Source: Actinomycetota bacterium
GTDB lineage: Bacteria > Actinomycetota > Acidimicrobiia > Spongiisociales > UBA5794
DNA: 11,300 nucleotides
NCBI GenBank assembly: GCA_003648875.1
Contig: QMQC01000028.1
Coordinates: 1-11,300, forward strand
Direction of reading: 5' to 3'
Shown: positions 1 to 6,727 of the stretch, one piece after another
How the letters are laid out: each line of letters opens with the position of its first letter
Numbering within the stretch: the first letter of the stretch is position 1
The notes under the pieces: model-generated
Seen by the model: the letters and a program-made list of their open reading frames with translations, nothing else
What the model was told of the DNA's origin: nothing
The model's database searches: none
Made by a program: the position numbers and the translations under genes

Positions 1-427
1 CGAAGGACCCGTCACCGTGGACACGAGCCAATCCCGTGCAATTCCCGTAGGTGACGGAGTGATCACCACCAAGGATGATCGGAATCGCCGCGACTGAGGC
101 GATGCGCTCCACGGCATCGGCCAGAGTCTCGAGGCCAAGCTCGAGGTATCCGGGAGCTACAGCGATATCGCCAGCATCAACGACGGTGAATTCTGCAAAA
201 GGATCGATACCGGTCGGCAGGTGTGGACGAACCATGTCGGCGCCGAGATAGTCAGCCTCTCTGATCGCCTTGGGACCGAAGCGGGCGCCTCCGCGATATG
301 TGGCACCCCAGTCGATGGGTGCACCGATGATGACGACATCAGGTTCTTCGTCCTCGATGCGGTCGAGCGGAATGGCCGGCACCCCACAGAAGCTGGAGAA
401 CGTCGCAAATCGGTGGACGTCAGACAT
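1..427 (-). CDS. Agmatinase/arginase-family ureohydrolase, N-terminal part
   Basis: The first 142 residues of a manganese-dependent ureohydrolase are visible; the gene runs off the left edge. Seen: the family opening VVIIGAPIDWGATYRGGARF (residues 31-50) followed by GPKAIREA, and the metal-site block IILGGDHS (residues 117-124), whose His123 is the expected first Mn ligand. The family hydrolyses a guanidino group to release urea: agmatine to putrescine, or guanidinobutyrate/guanidinopropionate to the amino acid. The remaining Mn ligands and the specificity loop lie outside the window, so the substrate cannot be fixed. The ATG at 427-425 has a GGGAG Shine-Dalgarno 9 nt upstream. It lies 42 bp downstream of the GNAT gene on the same strand and probably shares its promoter. 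Agmatinase is favoured because of the neighbouring polyamine-type importer, but this is inference. Confidence 0.88.
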   Translation of the reverse strand, partial: MSDVHRFATFSSFCGVPAIPLDRIEDEEPDVVIIGAPIDWGATYRGGARFGPKAIREADYLGADMVRPHLPTGIDPFAEFTVVDAGDIAVAPGYLELGLETLADAVERIASVAAIPIILGGDHSVTYGNCTGLARVHGDGSF

Positions 428-469
428 GCCTGCATTCTCCCACAACCCACCGGTGAGCCATCCAACGGA

Positions 470-1105
470 TCATGCGCGGGACTGGTCGTAATCCGGGTTG
501 TACCACACGATGAACGCAGCCCAACCGTCGATCGCCTCGTCCCTTACGAAATCGGCGATCACTCCGAGCACCTCGAAACCGTTGGCGAGTTGGAAAGACA
601 GCGTTGGATCGAACAACTCTCCAGCTGTCACTGCCTCGACGTAGTCTTCTGCAGACATCCCATCCTTGTGCGCTGCATATCCGGGGATAACACCGCCGGC
701 GATGATGCCATGCTTGTTGAAATCCTTCACGACCTGCTTGCGTAGCTCATAGAGCTTCTTCCCGATACCCAACCCGCGGTACTCAGGGTGCACCGCAATG
801 TCGAGGCCGTAGTACCACTCTCCATCGGGTTTGTGAGCGTAGAGACCGATGTCGCCGGCGATGTCGTACAACGAATGCTGCAGGTTCGCCAGGTCGTAAT
901 CGACAAAGATCCCTGATGCCATGCCGACGACCCGCTCGCGGTCGAGCACCATGAACGCACCCTCAGGAAACACTTCCTCTTGGACACCGACCTCCTCCTC
1001 GGTCAACATGTCTGCTTCGGCGAGGGTGGGGAAGCAGACGATTTCGAGTTCTCGCAGTTGAACGGCATATGCGCTCGTCGCCCGGGCATACAGGAGTTCA
1101 GGCAT
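470..1105 (-). CDS. GNAT-family N-acetyltransferase (YhcX-type GNAT half)
   Basis: A 211-residue acetyltransferase. The acetyl-CoA pyrophosphate loop is clear: LDIAVHPEYRGLGIGKKLYE (residues 101-120), with R110-G-x-G-x-G. The C-terminal half (GYAAHKDGMSAEDYVEAV, then FDPTLSFQLANGFEV, ending in a WYNP motif) resembles, from memory, the N-terminal GNAT domain of GNAT-nitrilase fusions such as Bacillus YhcX. Here it stands alone with no C-N hydrolase domain. The acceptor substrate is unknown; the context (ureohydrolase, aminotransferase, polyamine importer) suggests a small amine. The ATG at 1105 was chosen because GGAG lies 6 nt upstream. A TTG at 1120 would add five residues but has no ribosome site. 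It is the first gene of a minus-strand operon with the ureohydrolase and has a predicted promoter at 1165-1193. Confidence 0.87.
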   Translation of the reverse strand: MPELLYARATSAYAVQLRELEIVCFPTLAEADMLTEEEVGVQEEVFPEGAFMVLDRERVVGMASGIFVDYDLANLQHSLYDIAGDIGLYAHKPDGEWYYGLDIAVHPEYRGLGIGKKLYELRKQVVKDFNKHGIIAGGVIPGYAAHKDGMSAEDYVEAVTAGELFDPTLSFQLANGFEVLGVIADFVRDEAIDGWAAFIVWYNPDYDQSRA

Positions 1106-1162
1106 CACCGTCTCCACCAAGGGGAGTCATCGTTGTCGGCTTCTCGTTCGACATATCGCCGG

Positions 1163-1200
1163 GAAGTATGGTCGGCTCTGATCCCCGTCTCAAGCGAAAC
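1163..1200 (-). promoter_or_regulatory. Predicted promoter/operator for the GNAT-ureohydrolase operon
   Basis: Read on the minus strand, a -35-like TTGAGA (1193-1188) and a -10-like CATACT (1170-1165) are separated by exactly 17 bp, giving a predicted start near 1158 and a leader of about 50 nt. The same arrangement occurs at 5407-5444 in front of the dehydrogenase. Identity extends beyond the core hexamers: GTTTCGCTTGA covers and precedes the -35, and CGACCATACTTC covers the -10. Fifteen bases of spacing separate these two blocks at both sites. The extra conservation suggests a bound regulator or a special promoter class as well as a basic promoter. Confidence 0.62.
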
Positions 1201-1231
1201 CATCGGAATCGCCATACTTCACAAGCGAAAC
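1191..1231. repeat. Direct repeat CAAGCGAAAC, 31-bp period, in divergent promoter region
   Basis: CAAGCGAAAC occurs at 1191-1200 and again at 1222-1231, 31 bp apart, about three helical turns, so both copies face the same side of the DNA. A third copy is at 5435-5444. Next to the second copy is CCATACTTC (1212-1220) on the plus strand, the reverse orientation of the -10 block used by the minus-strand promoter. This could be part of a plus-strand promoter for the aminotransferase (CATACT at 1213-1218), though the matching -35 position, TCAAGC, is poor. The whole 1106-1303 gap has no convincing gene. Confidence 0.5.
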
Positions 1232-1303
1232 GCTATGAAGGTGGGCACCGCTCTTCAACTATATTCATAACGCACAGATGTCGCTCGATGAGTGGAGGAA
1301 CGC

Positions 1304-2638
1304 ATGACGGATATCCGACGCACCGCACAGGACCATCTCTGGCTGCACTTCGCCCACATTCCGAGCGAAGGACCCATCGTGATCGACCGAGGAGAGGGCT
1401 GCTACGTCTGGGATTCGGACGGAAACCGTTATCTCGACTCGTTGGCAGGGCTCTTCGTGTCTGCGATCGGCCATGGCCGATCGGAACTCGCAACGGCGGC
1501 AAGCAAGCAGGCCGAACAGATGGCGTACTTCCCGATCTGGGGAATGGCGCATCGCCCGGCCGCAGACCTGGCTGCAAAGCTCGTCGAGTTGGCCCCCGGT
1601 GACATGGATCGGGTGTTCTTCACCTCAGGCGGGTCCGAAGCTGTTGAATCAGCCTGGAAGCTCGCCAGACAGTACTTCCTTGCAAAGGGTGAACCGGATC
1701 GGATGAAGGTCATCGCCCGGCGGACTGCGTATCACGGTACGACCTTCGGAGCTCTGTCGATCACGAGTATCGACTCGATTCGAGAGCCATACGAACCGCT
1801 TCTCAACCATATGGTCACGCACGTGTCCACGACGAATCATCCCCACGGCGAGGGTGCATGCACCCTCGCGTGCGCCGAAGAGATCGAGGAAGCCATCCTC
1901 GACCAAGGTCCAGAATCGGTCGCTGCTGTGTTCCTCGAACCGGTGCAGAACTCGGGCGGCTGCTTCGTGCCACCTGAGGGCTACTGGAAACGTGTTCGGG
2001 AGATCTGTGATCGGCATGGAGTTCTCCTTGTGAGCGACGAGGTCATCTGCGCCTTCGGTAGGCTCGGTACGTGGTTCGGTGGCCAGAAGTTCGACTACGT
2101 GCCGGACATGATCACGTTCGCCAAGGGTGTCACGTCCGGCTATGCCCCATTGGGCGGTGTGATCACAAGGCCGCACATCGCACAGGCGTTCCGTGACAAT
2201 GAAGACATCGTGATGCACGGCATCACGTTCGGTGGTCATCCCGTATCGTGTGCCGTTGCCCTTGCGAACATCGAGGTGATGGAATCTGAGGGGATGATCG
2301 AGAACGTCACAGCCAATCAGGACTTGTTCCGCCAGGAGTTGGAGACTCTGCTCGATCTTCCCATCGTCTCTGAGGTAAGGGGATCGGGTTACTTCTATGC
2401 GATCGAGCTCCAGAAGGACGCAAGACGAGGGATAGCCTTTGGCAATGACGAAACCGCCGAAATCGTTTCACGGCTGAAACCGGTCCTCCTCGAACTCGGG
2501 CTGATCGCCAGGGCCGATGGGCGCGGTGCTCCGATAATCCAGTACTCACCTCCGCTCATCGCCGGCCCCGACGAGTTCAGGGAGATCGTCCGGATCACAC
2601 GAGAGTCGATCGAGCGAGTCTTGGGGGAGATGCATTGA
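1304..2638 (+). CDS. Class III PLP-dependent aminotransferase
   Basis: A complete 444-residue fold-type I aminotransferase. Seen: phosphate/cofactor loop SGGSEA (residues 108-113), YHG (143-145), the SDEV block with cofactor-anchoring Asp245, and the Schiff-base lysine in ITFAKGVTSGYAPLGG (Lys274). Overall sequence style matches the omega-amino acid/diamine group (beta-alanine-pyruvate, taurine-pyruvate and putrescine-pyruvate SpuC-like enzymes), which move a terminal amine to pyruvate or a similar keto acid. A role in diamine, GABA or beta-amino acid catabolism fits the neighbouring polyamine-type importer, but the substrate is inferred. The ATG at 1304 was chosen because GGAGG sits 5 nt upstream; an in-frame GTG at 1292 overlaps that ribosome site and is unlikely. 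Transcribed divergently from the GNAT gene, convergently with the dehydrogenase. Confidence 0.93.
   Translation: MTDIRRTAQDHLWLHFAHIPSEGPIVIDRGEGCYVWDSDGNRYLDSLAGLFVSAIGHGRSELATAASKQAEQMAYFPIWGMAHRPAADLAAKLVELAPGDMDRVFFTSGGSEAVESAWKLARQYFLAKGEPDRMKVIARRTAYHGTTFGALSITSIDSIREPYEPLLNHMVTHVSTTNHPHGEGACTLACAEEIEEAILDQGPESVAAVFLEPVQNSGGCFVPPEGYWKRVREICDRHGVLLVSDEVICAFGRLGTWFGGQKFDYVPDMITFAKGVTSGYAPLGGVITRPHIAQAFRDNEDIVMHGITFGGHPVSCAVALANIEVMESEGMIENVTANQDLFRQELETLLDLPIVSEVRGSGYFYAIELQKDARRGIAFGNDETAEIVSRLKPVLLELGLIARADGRGAPIIQYSPPLIAGPDEFREIVRITRESIERVLGEMH
1848..1869. repeat. 22-bp perfect palindrome inside the aminotransferase
   Basis: Arms GCGAGGGTGCA and TGCACCCTCGC abut with no spacer, giving a perfect 22-bp palindrome in the codons around residues 182-189. 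It is GC-rich, and a match this long is not expected often by chance in 11 kb. It may be a protein-binding site, an RNA hairpin in the message, or coincidence; the codons it uses are ordinary for the gene. Confidence 0.5.
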
Positions 2639-2653
2639 AGATGGGGATTGCCC

Positions 2654-2688
2654 ATTACGTAATACGTACGACGTAATACGTATTACGT
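2654..2688. repeat. AT-rich TACGTA palindrome cluster between convergent genes
   Basis: This 35-bp stretch is built from nested symmetric units: a perfect 10-bp palindrome ATTACGTAAT (2654-2663), and a perfect 18-bp palindrome ACGTAATACGTATTACGT (2671-2688). The 11-mer ACGTAATACGT occurs directly at 2657-2667 and 2671-2681, and the first copy also pairs with 2678-2688 as an 11-bp stem around a 10-nt loop. It lies 15 bp after the aminotransferase stop. It is strikingly AT-rich and CpG-spaced against a GC-rich background. It may act as a bidirectional terminator for the two converging genes or as an operator. There is no T-tract. The rest of the 2639-2789 gap shows only a weak GC hairpin near 2749-2762. 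Confidence 0.6.
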
Positions 2689-2789
2689 CTGGCGGCCTGT
2701 CATCTCCCGGGTGCTCACCTACCCCGCCCAAATCCGAAGAGTCCGTTTGCGGCCTGCCGCATCCAGATAAAGTCGGCCCTCCGGAACAC

Positions 2790-5270
2790 CTACATGCGAA
2801 CCCTGAGACCCTTTGGGTCGTACATCGGGCGCAGCGAAGTCTCTGCAGGGAAACGCTCACCGGCCACCTGGATCTCGAATCCGCCCGACCTGATCATGTC
2901 GATGGTGACGCCGTCCTCGTTCTCGACGTACCCCATGCCCATCGCGCCACCAAGCGTGTGACCATACGCGCCGGATCGCAGGTATCCGACAGCTTCTCCA
3001 TCGAAAATGATCGGTTCCTCACCGTAGAGCAGAGGCTCTGGATCCTCGAGAAGGAACTGCACGAGCCGTGATTTGTATGGTCGACTCTCCCGCTGTCTCA
3101 CAAGTGCCTCACGTCCGATGAAGCCACCAGGCTTGTCGAAGTCCAGGGCGAACCCGACGCCTGCTTCGAGCGGTGTGTCCGTGTTCTCCATGTCGAGGCC
3201 GTAGTCGCGCCGCCCAGCCTCGGTACGGGTGCTTTCGAGCGTCTCCATCCCAGCATGTACAAGCCCGAAGTCCGAGCCGACATCGTTGATCCGGTCGTAT
3301 ACGCCCAGCGCGAACTCAGAGGGAACAAAGAGTTCCCAGCCGAGCTCACCGACAAAACTCATTCTGAAGGCAAAGCCGCGAGCATGATGGAGATCGATCT
3401 CCTGTGCGGTGAAGTAAGGGAAGTCATCGTTGCTCAAGCTCGCCGTTGTGATCGTGCTGAGGAGCTCTCGCGAGCCCGGACCTTGCACGCTCAGCAGTGC
3501 GTATCCCGACGTTACGTCGGTTACGTAGACGCTGTCGCCAGGTGATGTGTTCCTGTGGAGGATCGCCTCGACCCTTCTGTGGAAGAACTCCGCAGCCACA
3601 ACCAGGAACTGGTGTTCACCGATACGGGTCACGGTCACATCAGCCTCGATGCCACCGGCCTCGTTCATCCATTGGGTGTAGACGCACTGGCCGACAGGAA
3701 CAGCGAGGTTGTTACCGGAGATGCGGTTGAGTGCGGGCTCCGCACCTGGTCCCTGGACAAGGAACTTCGACATGGATGACAGATCGAGTAGCGCAACACC
3801 TTCGCGCACTGCTGCATGCTCGTCAGCATGGAGGTCGAACCAGTCCTGACGGCCGTATGTGAGCTTGAATTCGAAATCAGTCCCGGCAGGGGCGAACCAC
3901 GCCGGGCTCTCCCAACCAGAGGACTCGGAGAAATATGCTCCAGCCTTCTCGAGGCGGTCGTGTACAGGCGATCGGCGCACGTTTCGCGCCGTCGTCGGAT
4001 GCGAGTGCGGCCACGAACCGGTCGAGTGGAGCCTTCCAAGCAGTTCGACGCTGCGCTCTGCGAGGTAGGACCGGCCCGTTTGGAAAGGGGACAGCCTGGC
4101 GATATCGATATCGGTGACGTCGACCGGTGGGATTCCGTCAACGATCCAGCTGGCGATGATCGATCCGGCGCCTCCGCCTGTGAGAAGTCCCAACGAATTC
4201 ATGCCCGCCGCGACGAAGAAGTTTCGCAATTCGGGTGCTTCACCGAGGAGGAAGCCATTGTCCGGTGTGAAGCTCTCCGGGCCGGTGAACAACTTCCGAA
4301 TACCAACGTTCTCCAGCTCAGGCAGGATCTCCATTGCCAGTTCGAGGAACGGTGCGAGCCGATCCCAGTCCGAAGGGATCTCACCGAAGCTGAAGTCATC
4401 GGGGATCTTGTCAAGCGACCACGGAGCGGAGACCGGCTCGAACAGTCCGACCATGATCCCCCCCACTTCCTCCTTGTAGTACGCGAATCGATCGGGATCC
4501 TCGAAGATCGGTAGGTCAGGGGAAACGCCGTCGAACGGCTCACTGATCAGGTACGCGTGCTCGATCGCTTGTAGTGGGACCGAGACGCCAGCCATCGCAC
4601 CGACCTCCTTCGCCCACATGCCAGCGCAGTTGACGACGTACTCAGCCTCGATGTTGCCTTGTTCGGTGACGACACCTGTGACCCTGTCCCCATCGCGTGT
4701 CACGCCCACAACACGGACGCCTTCGATGATGGTCACACCACCCATCCGTGCTCCCTTGGCGAGGGACATAGTGACGTTTCCTGGGTCTGCTCTCCCTTCG
4801 TTTGCGGTAAAGAAGCCGGAGATGACCTCCCTGGCGTCGAGCTGGGGCCACATCGAAGCCACCTCAGTCGGGGATATCTCCTCGCGGTGTATCCCCATCA
4901 CACGCATGAAGTCGGCTTCGCGCCGAAGCTTGTGTGCGCGCTCCTCCCTACTGGCGGTCTGCAGATACCCGACAGGGCGGAAGCCCGTCGACAGCCCCGT
5001 TTCATCCTCGAGAACTTCGAAGAGGTCACGCGAGTACTTCGCCATCCACGCCAGTGTGTCCGTGGTCATGCCTCCTGACACGACAAGGCCTGCAGCGTGC
5101 CACGTGGTCCCCGAAGTGAGGCGGTCACGCTCAAGGAGCACGACATCTGTCCATCCGAGCTTTGTGAGGTGATAGGCCACGCTCGCACCGATCACTCCGC
5201 CGCCGATGATCACGACTTGTGATCGATCGGGAAGCCCATTACGTTGACCGGGAACGGACTCAACAGTCAT
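2790..5270 (-). CDS. Dimethylglycine/sarcosine dehydrogenase-like FAD + GcvT fusion protein
   Basis: An 826-residue two-part enzyme. The N-terminal DAO-type FAD domain (about 18-375) opens with VVIIGGGVIGAS (residues 19-30, GxGxxG) and contains TSGTTWHAAGL, whose His58 matches the histidine that carries covalent FAD in dimethylglycine and sarcosine dehydrogenases. A short FAO_M-like linker follows (about 378-430), then GCV_T (about 435-710; FVGELGWELFVPSEFA is typical) and a GCV_T C-terminal barrel (to about 815). The family oxidises an N-methyl group and transfers the resulting one-carbon unit to tetrahydrofolate, or releases formaldehyde. The length fits the family. The start ATG 5270-5268 has only a weak GGTGG upstream. 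It is monocistronic as far as visible, transcribed from the predicted promoter at 5409-5437. Dimethylglycine, sarcosine or another N-methyl amine are all possible substrates; many homologues are unassigned. Confidence 0.9.
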   Translation of the reverse strand: MTVESVPGQRNGLPDRSQVVIIGGGVIGASVAYHLTKLGWTDVVLLERDRLTSGTTWHAAGLVVSGGMTTDTLAWMAKYSRDLFEVLEDETGLSTGFRPVGYLQTASREERAHKLRREADFMRVMGIHREEISPTEVASMWPQLDAREVISGFFTANEGRADPGNVTMSLAKGARMGGVTIIEGVRVVGVTRDGDRVTGVVTEQGNIEAEYVVNCAGMWAKEVGAMAGVSVPLQAIEHAYLISEPFDGVSPDLPIFEDPDRFAYYKEEVGGIMVGLFEPVSAPWSLDKIPDDFSFGEIPSDWDRLAPFLELAMEILPELENVGIRKLFTGPESFTPDNGFLLGEAPELRNFFVAAGMNSLGLLTGGGAGSIIASWIVDGIPPVDVTDIDIARLSPFQTGRSYLAERSVELLGRLHSTGSWPHSHPTTARNVRRSPVHDRLEKAGAYFSESSGWESPAWFAPAGTDFEFKLTYGRQDWFDLHADEHAAVREGVALLDLSSMSKFLVQGPGAEPALNRISGNNLAVPVGQCVYTQWMNEAGGIEADVTVTRIGEHQFLVVAAEFFHRRVEAILHRNTSPGDSVYVTDVTSGYALLSVQGPGSRELLSTITTASLSNDDFPYFTAQEIDLHHARGFAFRMSFVGELGWELFVPSEFALGVYDRINDVGSDFGLVHAGMETLESTRTEAGRRDYGLDMENTDTPLEAGVGFALDFDKPGGFIGREALVRQRESRPYKSRLVQFLLEDPEPLLYGEEPIIFDGEAVGYLRSGAYGHTLGGAMGMGYVENEDGVTIDMIRSGGFEIQVAGERFPAETSLRPMYDPKGLRVRM

Positions 5271-5537
5271 GATCCACCACCATGTTTGCTACCACGAGAG
5301 CGGTCAATGTCCGCTCGAACCGATCGCCTGAAATCGAACTTCGGAAACCCATGCGTTTGCACCACGTCACATTGGATAGATGCGTAGATTCACGTCATCA
5401 GAGGATGAAGTATGGTCGATCCAGCAGACAACTTCAAGCGAAACGGTCGTCAATGGGTGTTCCTGTACACGATCCGCTATACACCGATGTGATTTTTGAT
5501 CTATGCTATCGACACCTATAGCCGAGTGGAGACGTGA
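5271..5537. other. Divergent intergenic region: dehydrogenase / pot operon
   Basis: The dehydrogenase promoter element lies at 5407-5444. Further right the sequence becomes AT-rich (5478-5520), with TATACA, TTTTTGATC and CTATAG, where a plus-strand promoter for the pot operon is expected. No clean -35/-10 pair with 16-18 bp spacing stands out, so I do not assign one. A loose inverted pair TGTA...TACA (5464-5483) could be a regulator half-site pair but is weak. The open frames crossing this stretch have no ribosome site or protein-like composition. Confidence 0.5.
5407..5444 (-). promoter_or_regulatory. Predicted promoter/operator for the dehydrogenase gene
   Basis: On the minus strand, TTGAAG (5437-5432) and CATACT (5414-5409) are 17 bp apart, as in a housekeeping-type promoter, with a predicted start near 5402 and a leader of about 130 nt. 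On the plus strand the element reads GAAGTATGGTCG, 15 bp, TCAAGCGAAAC. This is the same blocks and the same spacing as at 1163-1200, while the 15-bp interior is largely different. Conservation outside the hexamers (GTTTCGC before the -35, CGAC before and TTC after the -10) points to shared regulation of the two operons. Confidence 0.62.
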
Positions 5538-5651
5538 ATGACCCGTAATCGTCCGACGGTACCGACTTCTGTTTGGTGCCCGATCGCCGATGCGAACAGG
5601 TTTTCGCCTCACTTCGGTGGCCCTGATCTGTCAACCGGTGACGTCAAGTGA
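5538..5651 (+). CDS. Small ORF (37 aa) translationally coupled to potA
   Basis: ATG at 5538 is preceded by GGAGA with 5 nt spacing, a better ribosome site than potA itself has. The predicted peptide begins MTRNRPTVPTSVWCPIADAN and continues RFSPHFGGPDLSTGDVK, with one Cys-Pro pair, no membrane segment and no recognised domain. Its TGA overlaps the GTG start of potA as GTGA, the same junction found between potA and potB and (as ATGA) between potB and potC. That supports real translation and coupling. It could be a leader peptide that governs importer synthesis, or a small conserved protein. The function is unknown to me. The alternative is that it is a chance frame and potA starts from its own weak GGTGA site. 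Confidence 0.5.
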   Translation: MTRNRPTVPTSVWCPIADANRFSPHFGGPDLSTGDVK

Positions 5652-6727
5652 CCGATAGCATCGCTGCCGTCAGTCTTCACGGTGTCACGAAACGGTTCGG
5701 CGAAGACGTTGTCGCGGTTGACGATGTCGACCTCGAGATCAGGGACGGTGAGTTCTTCTCCCTACTCGGTCCGTCGGGTTGCGGCAAGACCACGACGCTG
5801 CGGATGATCGCCGGTCTCGAATTCCCGACCGACGGGAGTATCGAGATCTACGGCGAGGAAATGGGCATAAGTCCGCCGAACAAGCGGCCCGTCAACACTG
5901 TGTTCCAGTCCTATGCCCTGTTCCCACACATGAATGTCGAGGACAACATCGGCTTCGGACTGCGCATGCAGAAGATCGACCCAGCGGAGATTCGGACAAA
6001 GGTTGGCGAGGCCATCGAACTTGTCCAAATGACGGGCATGGAGAAGCGAAGGCCGAACGCACTGTCCGGGGGTCAACAGCAGCGCGTGGCACTCGCACGA
6101 GCCCTTGTGAATCGGCCAAAGGTACTCCTTCTCGACGAACCGCTCGGAGCCCTGGATCTGAAGCTCAGACAGACGATGCAACTCGAACTGAAGGACATCC
6201 AGAGCGAAGTGGGCATTTCGTTCGTCTACGTGACACACGATCAGGAAGAAGCGTTGACGATGTCTGATCGGATCGCGGTCATGAACGAGGGCAGGATGGA
6301 GCAGGTTGGGCGATCTGAAGACATCTATGACTCTCCCGGCAGCTTGTTCGTCGCAGGTTTCGTCGGCGACATGTGCTTCCTGACGGCCGAAGTCGTGGAA
6401 GCCGGTGCAGTCCGACTCTCGGGTGGCGAGATCGTGCGCGCAAGGACGAGCGATGCTGCCGGAACGAGCGTGACGCTCGCACTGCGACCCGAGATGCTCC
6501 ATCTCTACGCCGAAGCCTCGGAAGCTCCGAGCGGCCGCAACGCGGTCAAAGGCTCGATTGCCAGAAGTGTCTTCAACGGAGGCACCATGTTCTACGAGGT
6601 CGATATCGGTGCAGGCGGGTCGTTCGATGTGCGCGTCGAGAACAAGCCGAGCATGAGACGGTGGGATATGGGGGACAGCGTGGTCGTCGACTTTCATCCC
6701 GAAGCCGCAACGGCGTTGGCCCAGTGA
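5648..6727 (+). CDS. potA: Polyamine-type ABC importer ATPase (PotA-like)
   Basis: A complete 359-residue ATPase that powers the importer from the cytoplasmic face of the membrane. Seen in order: Walker A GPSGCGKT (41-48), Q-loop Gln87 in VFQSYALFPH, signature LSGGQQQRVALARAL (139-153), Walker B VLLLDEP (159-165) with D-loop ALD, and switch His197 in VTHDQEEALTMSDR. About 120 C-terminal residues form the TOBE-type regulatory domain of the PotA/MalK/FbpC group. The GTG start overlaps the stop of the 37-aa ORF, and its own Shine-Dalgarno (GGTGA) is weak, so coupling is likely. The stop overlaps the potB start. The symbol follows family and operon context; the ATPase alone does not define the cargo. 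Confidence 0.92.
   Translation: MTDSIAAVSLHGVTKRFGEDVVAVDDVDLEIRDGEFFSLLGPSGCGKTTTLRMIAGLEFPTDGSIEIYGEEMGISPPNKRPVNTVFQSYALFPHMNVEDNIGFGLRMQKIDPAEIRTKVGEAIELVQMTGMEKRRPNALSGGQQQRVALARALVNRPKVLLLDEPLGALDLKLRQTMQLELKDIQSEVGISFVYVTHDQEEALTMSDRIAVMNEGRMEQVGRSEDIYDSPGSLFVAGFVGDMCFLTAEVVEAGAVRLSGGEIVRARTSDAAGTSVTLALRPEMLHLYAEASEAPSGRNAVKGSIARSVFNGGTMFYEVDIGAGGSFDVRVENKPSMRRWDMGDSVVVDFHPEAATALAQ

Noticed and set aside
221..745. A 174-codon plus-strand frame at the left end
   Set aside because: Runs across both the ureohydrolase and the GNAT gene in antisense; shadow of real genes.
3816..4514. A 232-codon plus-strand frame inside the dehydrogenase
   Set aside because: It overlaps the GcvT/FAD fusion on the opposite strand; the product is Arg-rich and has no family resemblance.
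5282..5521. A 79-codon plus-strand frame in the divergent promoter region
   Set aside because: No Shine-Dalgarno, composition not protein-like, and it crosses the dehydrogenase promoter element.
5460..5522. Candidate plus-strand promoter hexamers (TTCCTG, TATACA, TTGATC, TATAGC)
   Set aside because: No pair has 16-18 bp spacing with good matches; the AT-rich stretch is noted but no promoter is called.
6465..6479. Inverted repeat CGAGCGT-G-ACGCTCG inside the ATPase gene
   Set aside because: Seven-bp arms with a single-base centre are common in GC-rich coding DNA; no supporting context.
5762..6697. A 311-codon open frame antisense to the ATPase gene
   Set aside because: It lies opposite an unmistakable PotA-like gene; its composition (His/Arg rich, no domain) is the usual antisense shadow in GC-rich DNA.
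6373..6723. In-frame upstream extension of the PotB-like permease
   Set aside because: The extension lies inside potA in another frame and encodes Arg-rich non-domain sequence; the GTG at 6724 with GTGA overlap is the natural start.
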